From Brevundimonas intermedia (GTDB taxonomy: Bacteria; Pseudomonadota; Alphaproteobacteria; Caulobacterales; Caulobacteraceae), in contig NZ_BSFD01000006.1 of the NCBI RefSeq assembly GCF_027922165.1, positions 182,808-246,807 of the forward strand: 64,000 nt of DNA. The letters are read 5' to 3'. Shown one piece after another: positions 54,762 to 63,906 of this stretch. A program made the translations under genes and the position numbers. The notes under the pieces were generated by a model. It was not told the origin of the DNA. It searched no databases and saw only the letters and a list, made by a program, of their open reading frames with translations. Each line of letters begins with the position of its first letter. Position 1 is the first letter of the stretch.

Positions 54762-56651
54762 ATGACCATGGCTGGCGGCGAGGCTTTGAAGACGACGGAA
54801 TTCCAAGGTGTTGTGACGAATACGACCCCTGAGAAGCCGCATCTGACTGTCGTGAAATCGGTCCAGGTGGATCGTTCGCGCGACGCCCTCCTGACCGACT
54901 TCGGCAAGAAGACCCTGGAAGACCGCTACCTGCTGGCGGGCGAGAGCTATCAGGACATGTTCGCCCGCGTCTCGACCGCCTTCTCGGACGACGCCGAGCA
55001 CGCCCAGCGCCTGTACGACTATATGAGCCGCCTGTGGTTCATGCCGGCGACCCCGGTCCTGTCGAACGGCGGAGCCGATCGCGGCCTGCCGATCTCCTGC
55101 TTCCTGAACGCCGTCGGCGACAGCCTGGACGGCATCCAGAGCGTCTGGAACGAGAATGTGGCCCTGGCCTCGAACGGCGGCGGCATCGGCACCTACTGGG
55201 GCGGCGTCCGTTCCATCGGCGAGAAGGTCAAGGGCGCGGGCAAGACCTCGGGCATCATCCCCTTCATCCGCGTGATGGACAGCCTGACCCTGGCGATCAG
55301 CCAGGGCTCGCTGCGCCGCGGCTCGGCCGCCGTCTATCTGGACATCCACCATCCCGAGATCGAGGAGTTCCTCGAGATCCGCAAACCCTCGGGCGACTTC
55401 AATCGCAAGTCGCTGAACCTGCACCACGGCGTCAACGTCACCGACGAATTCATGGAGGCGGTGAAGGCCGGCGCCACCTTCGACCTGAAGTCGCCCAAGG
55501 ACGGCGCGGTCATCAAGACCGTCGACGCCCGCTCGCTGTGGACCAAGCTGCTCGACATCCGGATGCAGACCGGCGAGCCCTATATGATCTTCTCCGACAC
55601 GGTGAACCGCCAGATGGCGCCGCACCAGCGCGAGCTGGGCCTGAAGGTCAAACAGTCGAACCTGTGCGCTGAAATCATGCTGCACACTGGCCGCGATCAC
55701 CTGGGCGTGGACCGGACCGCCGTCTGCTGCCTGTCGTCGGTCAATGCCGAGACCTTCCTGGAATGGCGCGAAGAGCCCAAGTTCATCGAAGACATCATGC
55801 GCTTCCTGGACAACGTCCTGGAGGACTTCATCCGCCGCGCGCCGTCGGAAATGAAGGCCGCCGTCTATTCGGCCAAGCGCGAGCGTTCGGTCGGCCTGGG
55901 CCTGATGGGCTTCCACTCCTTCCTGCAAGGCCAGGGCGTCGCCTTCGAAAGCGCCATGGCCAAGTCGTGGAACATGCGCCTGTTCAAGCACCTGCGTCGC
56001 GAGGCCGACAAGGCCAGCCGCGTTCTGGCCGAAGAGAAGGGCCCCTGCCTGGACGCCGAGGAACGCGGCGTCATGGAACGGTTCAGCCACAAGCTGGCCA
56101 TCGCCCCGACCGCCTCGATCTCGATCATCTGCGGCGGCACCTCGGCCGGCATCGAGCCGATTCCGGCCAATATCTACACCCACAAGACCCTGTCGGGCTC
56201 GTTCGCGGTCAAGAACCCCTATCTGGAGCGCCTGCTCGACGAGAAGGGGATCAACACCGAGGCGGTCTGGAACTCGATCCTCGAGCACGAAGGCTCGGTT
56301 CAGCATCTGGACGCCCTGAACGAGGACGAGAAGGGCATCTACAAGACCGCCTTCGAACTGGACCAGCGCTGGGTGGTGGAACTGGCCGCCGACCGCGCGC
56401 CGGAAATCTGCCAGGCCCAGTCGCTGAACCTGTTCATCCCCGGCGACGTCAACAAATGGGACCTGCACATGCTGCACTGGTCCGCCTGGGAGCGCGGCGT
56501 GAAGTCGCTGTATTATCTGCGCTCCAAGTCGGTGCAGCGCGCCGCCTTCGCCGGCGCCGAGGACAAGGCCGAGGCGGTCATCGACCCGAACCAGCCCGAC
56601 CTCTTCTCCATGCCCAAGACCGACTACGACGAGTGCCTGGCCTGCCAGTAG
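54762..56651 (+). CDS. nrdA: Class I ribonucleotide reductase alpha subunit
   Basis: 629 residues from ATG 54762 with AGGA five bases before; an upstream frame to 54678 would run through the NrdR boxes. It reduces ribonucleotides with radical input from NrdB. Catalytic Cys residues: ISCFLNAVGDS, QSNLCAEIML (thiyl Cys) and the C-terminal redox pair in DECLACQ. The N-terminal ATP-cone of E. coli NrdA is missing; the protein starts near the helical N-terminal domain. A strong terminator follows the gene. Its partner is nrdB at 37693. Confidence 0.97.
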   Translation: MTMAGGEALKTTEFQGVVTNTTPEKPHLTVVKSVQVDRSRDALLTDFGKKTLEDRYLLAGESYQDMFARVSTAFSDDAEHAQRLYDYMSRLWFMPATPVLSNGGADRGLPISCFLNAVGDSLDGIQSVWNENVALASNGGGIGTYWGGVRSIGEKVKGAGKTSGIIPFIRVMDSLTLAISQGSLRRGSAAVYLDIHHPEIEEFLEIRKPSGDFNRKSLNLHHGVNVTDEFMEAVKAGATFDLKSPKDGAVIKTVDARSLWTKLLDIRMQTGEPYMIFSDTVNRQMAPHQRELGLKVKQSNLCAEIMLHTGRDHLGVDRTAVCCLSSVNAETFLEWREEPKFIEDIMRFLDNVLEDFIRRAPSEMKAAVYSAKRERSVGLGLMGFHSFLQGQGVAFESAMAKSWNMRLFKHLRREADKASRVLAEEKGPCLDAEERGVMERFSHKLAIAPTASISIICGGTSAGIEPIPANIYTHKTLSGSFAVKNPYLERLLDEKGINTEAVWNSILEHEGSVQHLDALNEDEKGIYKTAFELDQRWVVELAADRAPEICQAQSLNLFIPGDVNKWDLHMLHWSAWERGVKSLYYLRSKSVQRAAFAGAEDKAEAVIDPNQPDLFSMPKTDYDECLACQ

Positions 56652-56671
56652 GCGGTTAGACCCAGAGACCC

Positions 56672-56703
56672 AAAAGGGCTCCGCGACGCGGGGCCCTTTT
56701 TCA
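56672..56703 (+). terminator. Intrinsic terminator of nrdA
   Basis: AAAAGGGCTCCGCG, a 3-base loop and CGGGGCCCTTTTT form a long stem (one GT pair) ending in a T run, 20 bases after the nrdA stop. Confidence 0.9.
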
Positions 56704-56825
56704 CGTCTGGAACCCCCGCGTGGCGCCGTCGTTTCAAAAGAGACGAAACAGTGTCGTGAAAATGTCTGTTGGAGTCTGGTTGCAGCTGGTGCAAGCTGGA
56801 GAACAGCGGACGGTGGGGAGACCGA

Positions 56826-57689
56826 ATGCGCGTTGCGGTGTGGAGCGTTGGAGTAGGGATCGTCCTGGCGGCTGCCGGCGTCGCCGAAGTGCGCGCACAG
56901 GCCATGGTCCCCGGCGCCTTCGACGACACCCCCGAAACGGCGCTTACAACGACCGCTCGCCTCAATGAACCGGGCGGCTTCCGTGTCGCCTCTGATGCAC
57001 GGTTCGGGTCCGAGCTTGAACTCGTCGCCCCATTGCGTCCCGCCGAGACAGACGGGCTGGCCGCCACTAGCCGCAACGACATCTGGATCGACCGCAAGGC
57101 CTTCACCGACCGGGTCACGCTGGAAACCGCCGGGCGGCTGCGTCGCGCCGACGGCTCGCCCCTGCCGGTCACCCCGATCGACCGGGCCGAGCTGGACGCG
57201 GAGGCCTATGATTTCCGCTATGTTCGCGGCTTCCGCGGCGCTGTGGGACACACCGCCTCGGGCCTGGAAGTCAGCCTGACCCCCCACGCCGGTTTCGGTC
57301 TGGGCAGCGACGGCGGATCGGCCGAGGCCGGCGCCACCCTGAAGATCGGCGAAGGCCTGGATCGCCTCGCCCCCGACGGCGGCGCCCGCTTCGGCGAACG
57401 CCCCCGGTGGTACCTTTACGCCGCCGGTTCCGGCCGGGCGGTCGGCTATAATTTCGCCCGCACCCGCGACGGCGACTACGCCCGTTCCGGCTATACCCAG
57501 GATCGCGGCGGATTCCTCGGCGACGCCTCGGTCGGCGTGGCCTATCGCCGGGGCGACGTCCAGACCTCCGTCGGCTTGGTCTATCGCGAGATCGACGCCG
57601 GCAAGGGGCTGCGTGGCATGAACGGCCTGGACACCGATGTGGACGAGGGCATGATCGCCTTCCAGCTGTCGATCAAGCCGCGCCGCTGA
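56826..57689 (+). CDS. Outer-membrane protein resembling LpxR lipid A deacylase (DUF2219)
   Basis: 287 residues from ATG 56826 (GGGGAG upstream), with a signal peptide to ~23. The C-terminal part is a beta-barrel pattern similar to the LpxR/DUF2219 family: YLYAAGSGRAVGYNF, GGFLGDASVGVAYRRGDVQ and SVGLVYREI. The N-terminal half is less clear, and the family's catalytic residues are not recognised by eye, so lipid A deacylation should not be assumed. It is followed by ggt in convergent orientation. Confidence 0.6.
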   Translation: MRVAVWSVGVGIVLAAAGVAEVRAQAMVPGAFDDTPETALTTTARLNEPGGFRVASDARFGSELELVAPLRPAETDGLAATSRNDIWIDRKAFTDRVTLETAGRLRRADGSPLPVTPIDRAELDAEAYDFRYVRGFRGAVGHTASGLEVSLTPHAGFGLGSDGGSAEAGATLKIGEGLDRLAPDGGARFGERPRWYLYAAGSGRAVGYNFARTRDGDYARSGYTQDRGGFLGDASVGVAYRRGDVQTSVGLVYREIDAGKGLRGMNGLDTDVDEGMIAFQLSIKPRR

Positions 57690-57713
57690 GCCGCGCCGTC
57701 GGGGTTCAGAGCC

Positions 57714-59471
57714 TCAGCGAACCTCCGACACCGCCACGCCCTCTCGCCTCGGATCCGCACCGCCGTCCCACCGGCCGTTACGCCACATCGCTCCCTGTAT
57801 GCCCGAGGTCTCAGTCGTATTCGGCGCCACGCGGATCCCCGCCGCGGCCAAGGCGTCACGGATGTCCGGCGCGATCAGGGCGGTGTCCGCGCCGACCATG
57901 TCGCCGCGCACCACCAGATTGGGCAGGTTGATCGCCGCCTGCACCGGCAGGTCCCAGTCGATGATCCCGACCAGGGCCTTGGCCACATAGGCCAGGATGC
58001 TGGACCCGCCCGGCGAGCCTATGGCCCCGACCAGACGGCCGTCACGATCCAGGATCAGCACCGGCGTCATCGACGACCGGGGCCGCTTGCCCGCCGCCAC
58101 CGCATTGGCCGCCGGATGGCCGTCCTCCATCGGCGTGAAGGAGAAGTCGGTCAGCTGGTTGTTCAGGAAGAAGCCCCCGGCCATCCGGCCGTTGCCGAAG
58201 ATGCTCTCGACCGTGGTCGTCATGCTGACCGCGTTCCCCTCGGCGTCGACGATAACCATGTGCGAGGTGCCGCCCGGCTCGGCCGTGCGATCCTCGCCGC
58301 GCGGGGGCGAGCCCGTGGGGGCGCCGGGCGCTGCGGGACCGTTCAGGCTGGGAACCAGGGCGGCGCGCGCGGCGACATAGTCAGGGTCCAGCAGCCCCGC
58401 GATCGGCACGCCGACGAAGTCCGCATCCCCGACATAGCGGTCGCGGTCGGCGTACATCAGCCGCTGCAACCGGCCGAAGGCGACCCAGGCCGCCGGGCTG
58501 TCGGCGCCCTTCTGCAGATCCGGCGTCTGTTCGGCCATCTCCAGAAACTGCAACAGGGCCACGCCGCTGGACGGCGGCGGGGGCGTGCAGACGACATAGA
58601 TCCGATAGGGGCGGCACAGGGCGTCGCGGCGCAAGGGGCGATAGGCGGCGATGTCCGCCTCGGTCAGGCCGCCGGGGCGCGGCCCTTCCGCCACTGTCCG
58701 CGCGATCTCCTGACCGATGCGGCCGCCATAGAACAGGCCTGGCCCTTCCTCGGCCAGGGCCGCCGTCGTCCGGGCGTAGGCGGGGTTCTTCAGTATATCG
58801 CCGGCCTGATACCGCTCGCCGTCCGGCCGGGTGAAATAGGCCTGCGCCCACCGGCTGCGCGTCTGGGGCGCGGTGCCGTTGATCATGCCGGCCAGGCGCG
58901 GGCTGACCTCGAAACCGTCCCGCGCCAGACGCTCGGCCTCGCCGAACAGATCGCGCCACGCCAGCTTTCCGTGATCCTTTTGCGCCATGGCCAGCATGGC
59001 CACCGCGCCGGGCGCGCCCGTCGAACGCCCCGACAACAGGGCGTCGACGAAGCTCAGCGGCTTGCCGTTCTCGTAGAACAGCTCGGGCGTGGCCGAGGCC
59101 GGCGCCGTCTCGCGCCCGTCATAGGCCGTCACCCGCCCGGTGGCCGCCTCATAGCTCATCAGGAAGGCCCCGCCGCCCAGGCCCGACGACTGCGGCTCCA
59201 CGAGGCCCAGAACCGCCTGCACGGCCACCGCCGCATCCACCGCCGACCCGCCTTGCCGCAGCACCTTCAGTCCCGCCTCGACCGCCAGCGGATTGGCCGC
59301 CGCCACGAAGGGACCGCGTGCAGGCGTTTCAGCCTGGGTTCGGGCCTGGGTCCGGACCTGAACCGGCGCGCCCGGCTCGGCCCTGTTTTCTATGGGCCGC
59401 CCGCCGGTCTGACACCCGGCGACCAGGACAGGAATAAGCAAGGCGACGAGGCGACGGCTGAACAGAGACAT
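57714..59471 (-). CDS. ggt: Gamma-glutamyltransferase, predicted lipoprotein
   Basis: 585 residues from ATG 59471. The N-terminus has a lipobox (LVAGC), suggesting anchoring rather than free periplasmic location. The proenzyme autocleaves before the nucleophile Thr in GGTSHMVIVDAEGNAVSMTTT; the oxyanion GGs and SSGLGGGAFL of the N-terminal subunit and FFLNNQLTDFSF are typical. It cleaves the gamma-glutamyl bond of glutathione. Upstream on the plus strand is the tRNA-Arg. Confidence 0.95.
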   Translation of the reverse strand: MSLFSRRLVALLIPVLVAGCQTGGRPIENRAEPGAPVQVRTQARTQAETPARGPFVAAANPLAVEAGLKVLRQGGSAVDAAVAVQAVLGLVEPQSSGLGGGAFLMSYEAATGRVTAYDGRETAPASATPELFYENGKPLSFVDALLSGRSTGAPGAVAMLAMAQKDHGKLAWRDLFGEAERLARDGFEVSPRLAGMINGTAPQTRSRWAQAYFTRPDGERYQAGDILKNPAYARTTAALAEEGPGLFYGGRIGQEIARTVAEGPRPGGLTEADIAAYRPLRRDALCRPYRIYVVCTPPPPSSGVALLQFLEMAEQTPDLQKGADSPAAWVAFGRLQRLMYADRDRYVGDADFVGVPIAGLLDPDYVAARAALVPSLNGPAAPGAPTGSPPRGEDRTAEPGGTSHMVIVDAEGNAVSMTTTVESIFGNGRMAGGFFLNNQLTDFSFTPMEDGHPAANAVAAGKRPRSSMTPVLILDRDGRLVGAIGSPGGSSILAYVAKALVGIIDWDLPVQAAINLPNLVVRGDMVGADTALIAPDIRDALAAAGIRVAPNTTETSGIQGAMWRNGRWDGGADPRREGVAVSEVR

Positions 59472-59619
59472 GGGCGTGGTCCGGACGAGGGAGGGCGTCG
59501 CCTCCCGACCTAGGCCGTCCCGGACCCCACGCCAACCGCCCGTCGCGCATAAACTGCATTCCGCCGCTTGCGCCCGCCGATTTCTACCGCTAAAGACCCG
59601 CCCTCGCCGCAAGGCAGCC

Positions 59620-59696
59620 GCACCCGTAGCTCAGCTGGATAGAGCACCAGACTACGAATCTGGGGGTCGGGCGTTCGAATCGCTCCGGGTGCGCCA
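59620..59696 (+). tRNA. tRNA-Arg (anticodon ACG)
   Basis: Acceptor stem GCACCCG/CGGGTGC, D-arm AGCTCAGCTGGATAGAGC, anticodon stem CCAGA/TCTGG with loop CTACGAA (anticodon ACG), T-arm with GTTCGAATC and encoded CCA at 59694-59696. It is an integration target: an integrase remnant begins 48 bases further on. Confidence 0.98.
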
Positions 59697-59743
59697 TCCT
59701 TTTCTCATTGAAATCATTATATTTTCATCCATAGGGTGAGCGA

Positions 59744-60832
59744 TCATTCACGCGTTTCGGCGTGGCGGTTTGCTGCCGGTTTGCAGAAATGGGTTGCCGA
59801 GGCGTTCTCGAACTGGGCGATGGCCTGGTTCGCCAAGTGACGCGTCCTGGACATGTAGACTTCGAGGATCCGGGTCGCGGTCGCCAGCGAGTGCTGGGTG
59901 ATGGACACGATCTGGGGGATGCTGCACCCGGCTTCGGCCAGCATGGTGATCGCCGTGCCGCGCAGGTCGTGGAAGTGCAGCGGCGAACTCTCCATCCCCG
60001 CCGCCTTCATCGCCTGGCGCCACTGGCTCCCGAAATGGCGCTTGGTAAAAGGGCGGCCCGTCGTCGTCGTCAGGATCACCGCCTGGGTGCGCTCCATCCC
60101 GTCCAGCATGGTCCGCAGGGACTGGGTGCAGGGGATGGCGACCGGGCGCGCCTTGAGGCCGCCGCGTCCGTTCTTGCCGATGCTGAGCGTCAGGCTCTCG
60201 CCGTCGTAGTTGGTCCAGCACAGTTTCAGGATGTCACCCTGCCGGAGGCCGGTGTGGAGCGCCAGGATCAGGGCGCGTTGCATCTCCAGCGGCGCGTTCG
60301 CCATGAAGGTCTCGATGTCGGCGGCCTGCCAGATCACATCCGCCCGGTCCGAGCGGTAAAGGCGTGTGAAGCCCTTGATGTAGTTCATGTCGATCTGGCC
60401 GTTCTGCACGGCCCAGCTCAACATCGCGGACGTGACCGACAGGCGCTAGTCCGCCTCACGCAGACCCGACTCCTCGGCGACCCGGTTGCGCCATTCCATG
60501 AAGGGCGCGCGGACGCGGGGATTGTTCAGCGCCGCGACCGGCATGTCGCCGAACTCTTCCTCGATCGCCCAGAGCTTGCGCTTGTATTCCCGTTGGGTGG
60601 TCACCGCGAGCTGGGTGCGAAACTCCGGCGACCGCATGTAGTCGCGCACCAGACCGGCGGTGAAGCCGCGCGTATTGCCGTCGCGGATCTGCTGTTCGGC
60701 CCGCGCATAGGATGCGAGGAATTCCGGCGTCCCCGGCTCGCCCTCCAGCTTGGCGCCGGTGGCGCGGAAATAATGATAGCGGGCGACGCTGCCATCGCTG
60801 AGCCGCTTCTTGACGGTGTTGACGCCCTTAAG
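59744..60832 (-). pseudogene. Broken tyrosine-recombinase integrase
   Basis: Reading the minus strand from about 60832, the frame codes for a phage-type integrase of ~360 codons. Its N-terminus reads LKGVNTVKKRLSDGSVARYH, without an initiating Met because the sequence before it is foreign. An in-frame amber TAG at 60446-60448 (after READ, before RLSVTSAML) splits it. The C-terminal catalytic part keeps Arg in TGLRQGD, HDLRG and the Tyr in EVYMSRT. Both a lost start and a stop argue that it is inactive. It lies immediately downstream of the tRNA-Arg, as in integrated islands; no matching direct repeat (att) was spotted further right. Confidence 0.85.
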
Positions 60833-60995
60833 CCAGGAGGAGTTAGCCGACCGAGCGGGCCTGCACCGGAATTACATCGGCGGGATTGAGCGCGGGGAAC
60901 GCAACGTCGGGATCAAGGCGGTGTTTGCGTTGGCTGTCGGGTTGGCGTGCGCTCCATCGGAGCTCTTTACAGAGCCAGCCTATGAATCCCGATGA
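60828..60995 (+). pseudogene. Truncated XRE family regulator fused to integrase remnant
   Basis: The plus-strand codons from 60828 (LSQEELADRAGLHRNYIGGI, then ERGERNVGIKAVFALAVGL) are the second half of a typical XRE helix-turn-helix with its following helix, ending PSELF. The normal N-terminal helix is gone: the preceding bases are the antisense of the integrase start. The junction is therefore a deletion joining the two genes head to head near 60829-60833. Confidence 0.75.
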
Positions 60996-61389
60996 CGGCG
61001 CTGCGGCGCAATTTCATCGACTGCCTCCATTCGGAGGCCAAGCATCTATTGAAGTATGATTCGGGCTTCGGACATAACGATCAAAGTCCTTGCGCTTGTG
61101 TCGCGCAGCCATTCTAGATCAGCGTGTAACTTGCTGGCCGAGTAAGCCCTTGTCCGATAAAAGGCTTTATCTCTGAGACCGCGGGACTGTTGAGGTCATC
61201 TGGCTTTGGTAGCCCTTCTCCGCTCTGCCGTTTCGGCGACGCGCTGGCTAGTTCATCGAGCCCTATTCGGGGCGGCGCCCTCCGGCGGTTGGAATCGAGT
61301 CTTGGCTAGTCCAGGATGACCACTCGTTCTCGGGCTTGAAATAGGTGCGAGGAGCAGTGAATCATTCGGTTCTTGGTGATTGCCAAACC
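60996..61389. other. Gene-poor stretch with rfbC scrap
   Basis: About 390 bases between the xre remnant and the beta-helix gene. No intact gene or RNA is seen; GCCTCC/GGAGGC (about 61023-61038) forms a small hairpin without T-tract. The right part (61213-61270) is a diverged copy of the rfbC 5' end, listed separately. Confidence 0.5.
61213..61270 (+). pseudogene. Degraded copy of the rfbC 5' end
   Basis: CCTTCTCCGCTCTGCCGTTT, GGCGACGCGCTGGCTAGTTC and CGAGCCCTATTC align with CCTTCTCCGCCCGCGCCGTT, GGCGATGCGCGCGGCTGGTT and GGAGACCTATT at 63948-64000, with roughly 80% identity and small gaps. The alignment breaks the reading frame. It lies on the other side of the secreted beta-helix gene. Confidence 0.55.
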
Positions 61390-63546
61390 TCATCCAAAGC
61401 TAATCAGCCAGGTGTTTGCCGCCGTCTTCATGGCGAGGGCTCGCGAATAGGGTGTGTCCGTTGTCAGGATCCCGCCTGCAGCCCGAACAACGGAGTTCGC
61501 GTTCGCTGAAAAGGTGAGTCTTGCCTCTGCCATCAGGTAAAATTCGACCTGATCGCCGGGCGCATAACCGGGTTCGGTTTGATCGTCTGGTAGGGTGATC
61601 GTGCAACTGGCTACGATCTGGACGTGCTGGTGAAGGTATATTGCCGGTAAAGTGAAGCTGGATCCGCGCTGCACGATCGGTTTTGAAGTCTCAAGAAGTC
61701 GCGCGATCCATCCTGAAAACTGCGCAGCGTCACTTCGGACCAAGCTGATCACAGCCCCTTGAGGAACGGACCATCGGTCGCGGTTGCCTGGGAGCAGCAG
61801 ATTGCCTCCTGATGCAAGGCTCATTCCTCCCGTTCCGGCAACTGCAAGGCGAACTTCACTGTTAGGCCAAAGGTCGCTCACCAAGTTTCGGAGGGGCCCG
61901 GCCCCGGTCACTAGCGCAAGGCGAGCGCCTTGGAGTGCGATGGATCCGTTGGTGATGCTGACTGTCCGCGTTACGGGGTCGGTCCAGCTTGGCTGAAATC
62001 CCTCAACGCCCTGCACGGGAAGCGGAGGTGTAGCGACGAGCAGTTCTCCCCCGCCATCCACCCAAAGGCGAGATGCGCCGCCGCCTTTCAGTGTCCCTCC
62101 GTCCAGGACTACGCGACAGTTGGGACCGCCTCTTATCAGAAAGCCGTCAGGATTGACGCTGACGCCGATACCGCCCTTCACCTCGATTTTGGCGATCGTC
62201 AGATCAAGCTGGTTCGAGATGTTGTAGCCGCTGACGTCAAAAGCCTTGGTCAGATGCTCAAGATAGGGGTTGTGAACTTCAACCGTCTCACCGGCAAAGG
62301 CCAAGATGCCATACTCTGCCCCCTGTATAGAGGGATGCATGAAACGTAGGCCCTGCGGCGATTTGTTGGAGGTGGCTGTCGATGCCCGACTTAGCGGCTC
62401 CACATCGATCTGAATGCAAACGCCCTTTCTGTCCGTTCCTGAATATCTCTGTAAAAGAGGCGCATAGAACGTCTGCTGATTGACCTGGCCTGTGATCATC
62501 AGATTGACGCCGTCCGACGCCGCCGTGCGCGCCACCGTCATTCGAGCGTATTCGTTGAATTGGACCGGCTCTACACTGTTGCTGAACGGTGCGGTGGTCG
62601 TCCCCCTCAACCAGAGGCCGTTGTGGCAATTGTCGATCGTGACGTCGTTCCAACTATTCAGCCAGTCTCCCCCGGTCGCCGCGGCCCCTTTGTCCGCGTT
62701 CCGATAGACTACAAAGCCGCCGGGATTAATGGCCGATCCGTCAAGCCAGATGTTGTTGAAATTGACACCCACGGAGGGCCCCTCAGGATACTCGACCATT
62801 CCGAAAGGGGCATTGAGTACGACGGTTGTGGCGTTGGCGCTTTCACCGTCCCACGGTCGATGCAGCTTCAGCATGTTCTGTGCATGATCCACCACAACGT
62901 ATTGGCGTGAGGAGTTCTGCCGGCGAATGATCATGCCGACATGGCTGGCGGCCGCACTCGCGACGGACACTTGGTCCGAGCCGCGTGTCAGAGTTGCTGA
63001 CGAGAGCGTCGTCTCGCCTGGAGCGCTCACCGCAAGCCATTTCAGGCCATGTCGCCGCGAAAGACCCCGCAGCGAAACGCCGGAGCGCATCTTGACCGAT
63101 TTCACGGAATAAAGTCGGTCGAAGACGACTTCGCCGTCGCCTGAATCTCGTCCGGCGAATTCTATTGCAGCTTGGACCGCTTCTGTGTCGTCTCGCCCGT
63201 TGCCCAATCCTCCGACTTGCGACGGCATGATGCTGCGTCCAACTATTTCAAACCATCGCCCATTGGCGCTCCGAGAACGGAACGGGGCGGCGTTCGAATT
63301 GGAGGTTGCCGCCATCAGGGAGGGGCCCAGACCCGCCGAAGAAAAACCGCATGTTTGAACGATGTCCACGCCAGACGGAACGTCGATCTTTGAAAAATTG
63401 ATGAGAAGGCCGACCTGAAAAGGTGTTGGTGTTGTAGCGGCGACCTGTGCAGATGCCGTTGCAGGTAAGGCTGCCACCCCAGCTGAAAGTAGTGTTCGGC
63501 GAACCATGCCGGAAAGGGCACCAGTTCCACCATTCTGGACAGTCAT
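61390..63546 (-). CDS. Secreted beta-helix polysaccharide-active protein (pectate-lyase superfamily)
   Basis: 718 residues from ATG 63546 (AGAGAGAG upstream); an ATG at 63633 is possible. A Tat-like export signal, RRTLLSAGVAALPATASA, lies at about 16-33. The segment PSQVGGLGNGRDDTEAVQAAIEFAG (~108) is the start of a right-handed parallel beta-helix as in Pectate_lyase_3 and phage tail-spike depolymerases; repeated VSVNPDGFLIRGGPNCRV-type turns follow. It probably binds or cleaves an extracellular polysaccharide. GC is clearly below the genome average, suggesting transfer. Neighbouring rfbC and rfbC scrap suit a surface-sugar locus. Confidence 0.75.
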   Translation of the reverse strand: MTVQNGGTGALSGMVRRTLLSAGVAALPATASAQVAATTPTPFQVGLLINFSKIDVPSGVDIVQTCGFSSAGLGPSLMAATSNSNAAPFRSRSANGRWFEIVGRSIMPSQVGGLGNGRDDTEAVQAAIEFAGRDSGDGEVVFDRLYSVKSVKMRSGVSLRGLSRRHGLKWLAVSAPGETTLSSATLTRGSDQVSVASAAASHVGMIIRRQNSSRQYVVVDHAQNMLKLHRPWDGESANATTVVLNAPFGMVEYPEGPSVGVNFNNIWLDGSAINPGGFVVYRNADKGAAATGGDWLNSWNDVTIDNCHNGLWLRGTTTAPFSNSVEPVQFNEYARMTVARTAASDGVNLMITGQVNQQTFYAPLLQRYSGTDRKGVCIQIDVEPLSRASTATSNKSPQGLRFMHPSIQGAEYGILAFAGETVEVHNPYLEHLTKAFDVSGYNISNQLDLTIAKIEVKGGIGVSVNPDGFLIRGGPNCRVVLDGGTLKGGGASRLWVDGGGELLVATPPLPVQGVEGFQPSWTDPVTRTVSITNGSIALQGARLALVTGAGPLRNLVSDLWPNSEVRLAVAGTGGMSLASGGNLLLPGNRDRWSVPQGAVISLVRSDAAQFSGWIARLLETSKPIVQRGSSFTLPAIYLHQHVQIVASCTITLPDDQTEPGYAPGDQVEFYLMAEARLTFSANANSVVRAAGGILTTDTPYSRALAMKTAANTWLISFG

Positions 63547-63906
63547 GTGAGCACTCTCTCTACTGCTAAGTTTTACTGTTTGGCTTAGATTCCGATTTAC
63601 GGGACGCATCAGTACACAGGTCAAAAGCTTCATCCAGCGGCTAAATTTTATTTTATAAACACGATCTAGTTATATTGTGCCTTCTGATTGGTAAAAATTG
63701 GCCAATTTAGCTCCTAACGAGGGGCATAATTCTATATTCACATCTATATGTGTAGTATTATGTCTTTTTTATCTTGCGGAGGATCTGCTTTGGCGTCTAG
63801 CTGACGGCTTGCCTTGGTTCGCTTGTGCGGCGCACAATAAATGTGGTGTGTGACTGCGGTTCAATGTTATTTGAGCTTGGCGTTGTCGCAGGACGTAGGG
63901 GGAATA
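63547..63906. other. AT-rich divergent intergenic region
   Basis: Between the beta-helix gene and rfbC. Very AT-rich (stretches such as TTTTATTTTATAAACACG and TATATGTGTAGTATTATG), so promoters for both directions are likely here, but no clear -35/-10 pair can be singled out. No gene is seen. GGGGGA is the ribosome-binding site of rfbC. Confidence 0.5.

Noticed and set aside
59697..61389. Direct repeat of the tRNA-Arg 3' end as right attachment site
   Set aside because: No second copy of the GTTCGAATCGCTCC segment was seen to the right of the integrase remnant.
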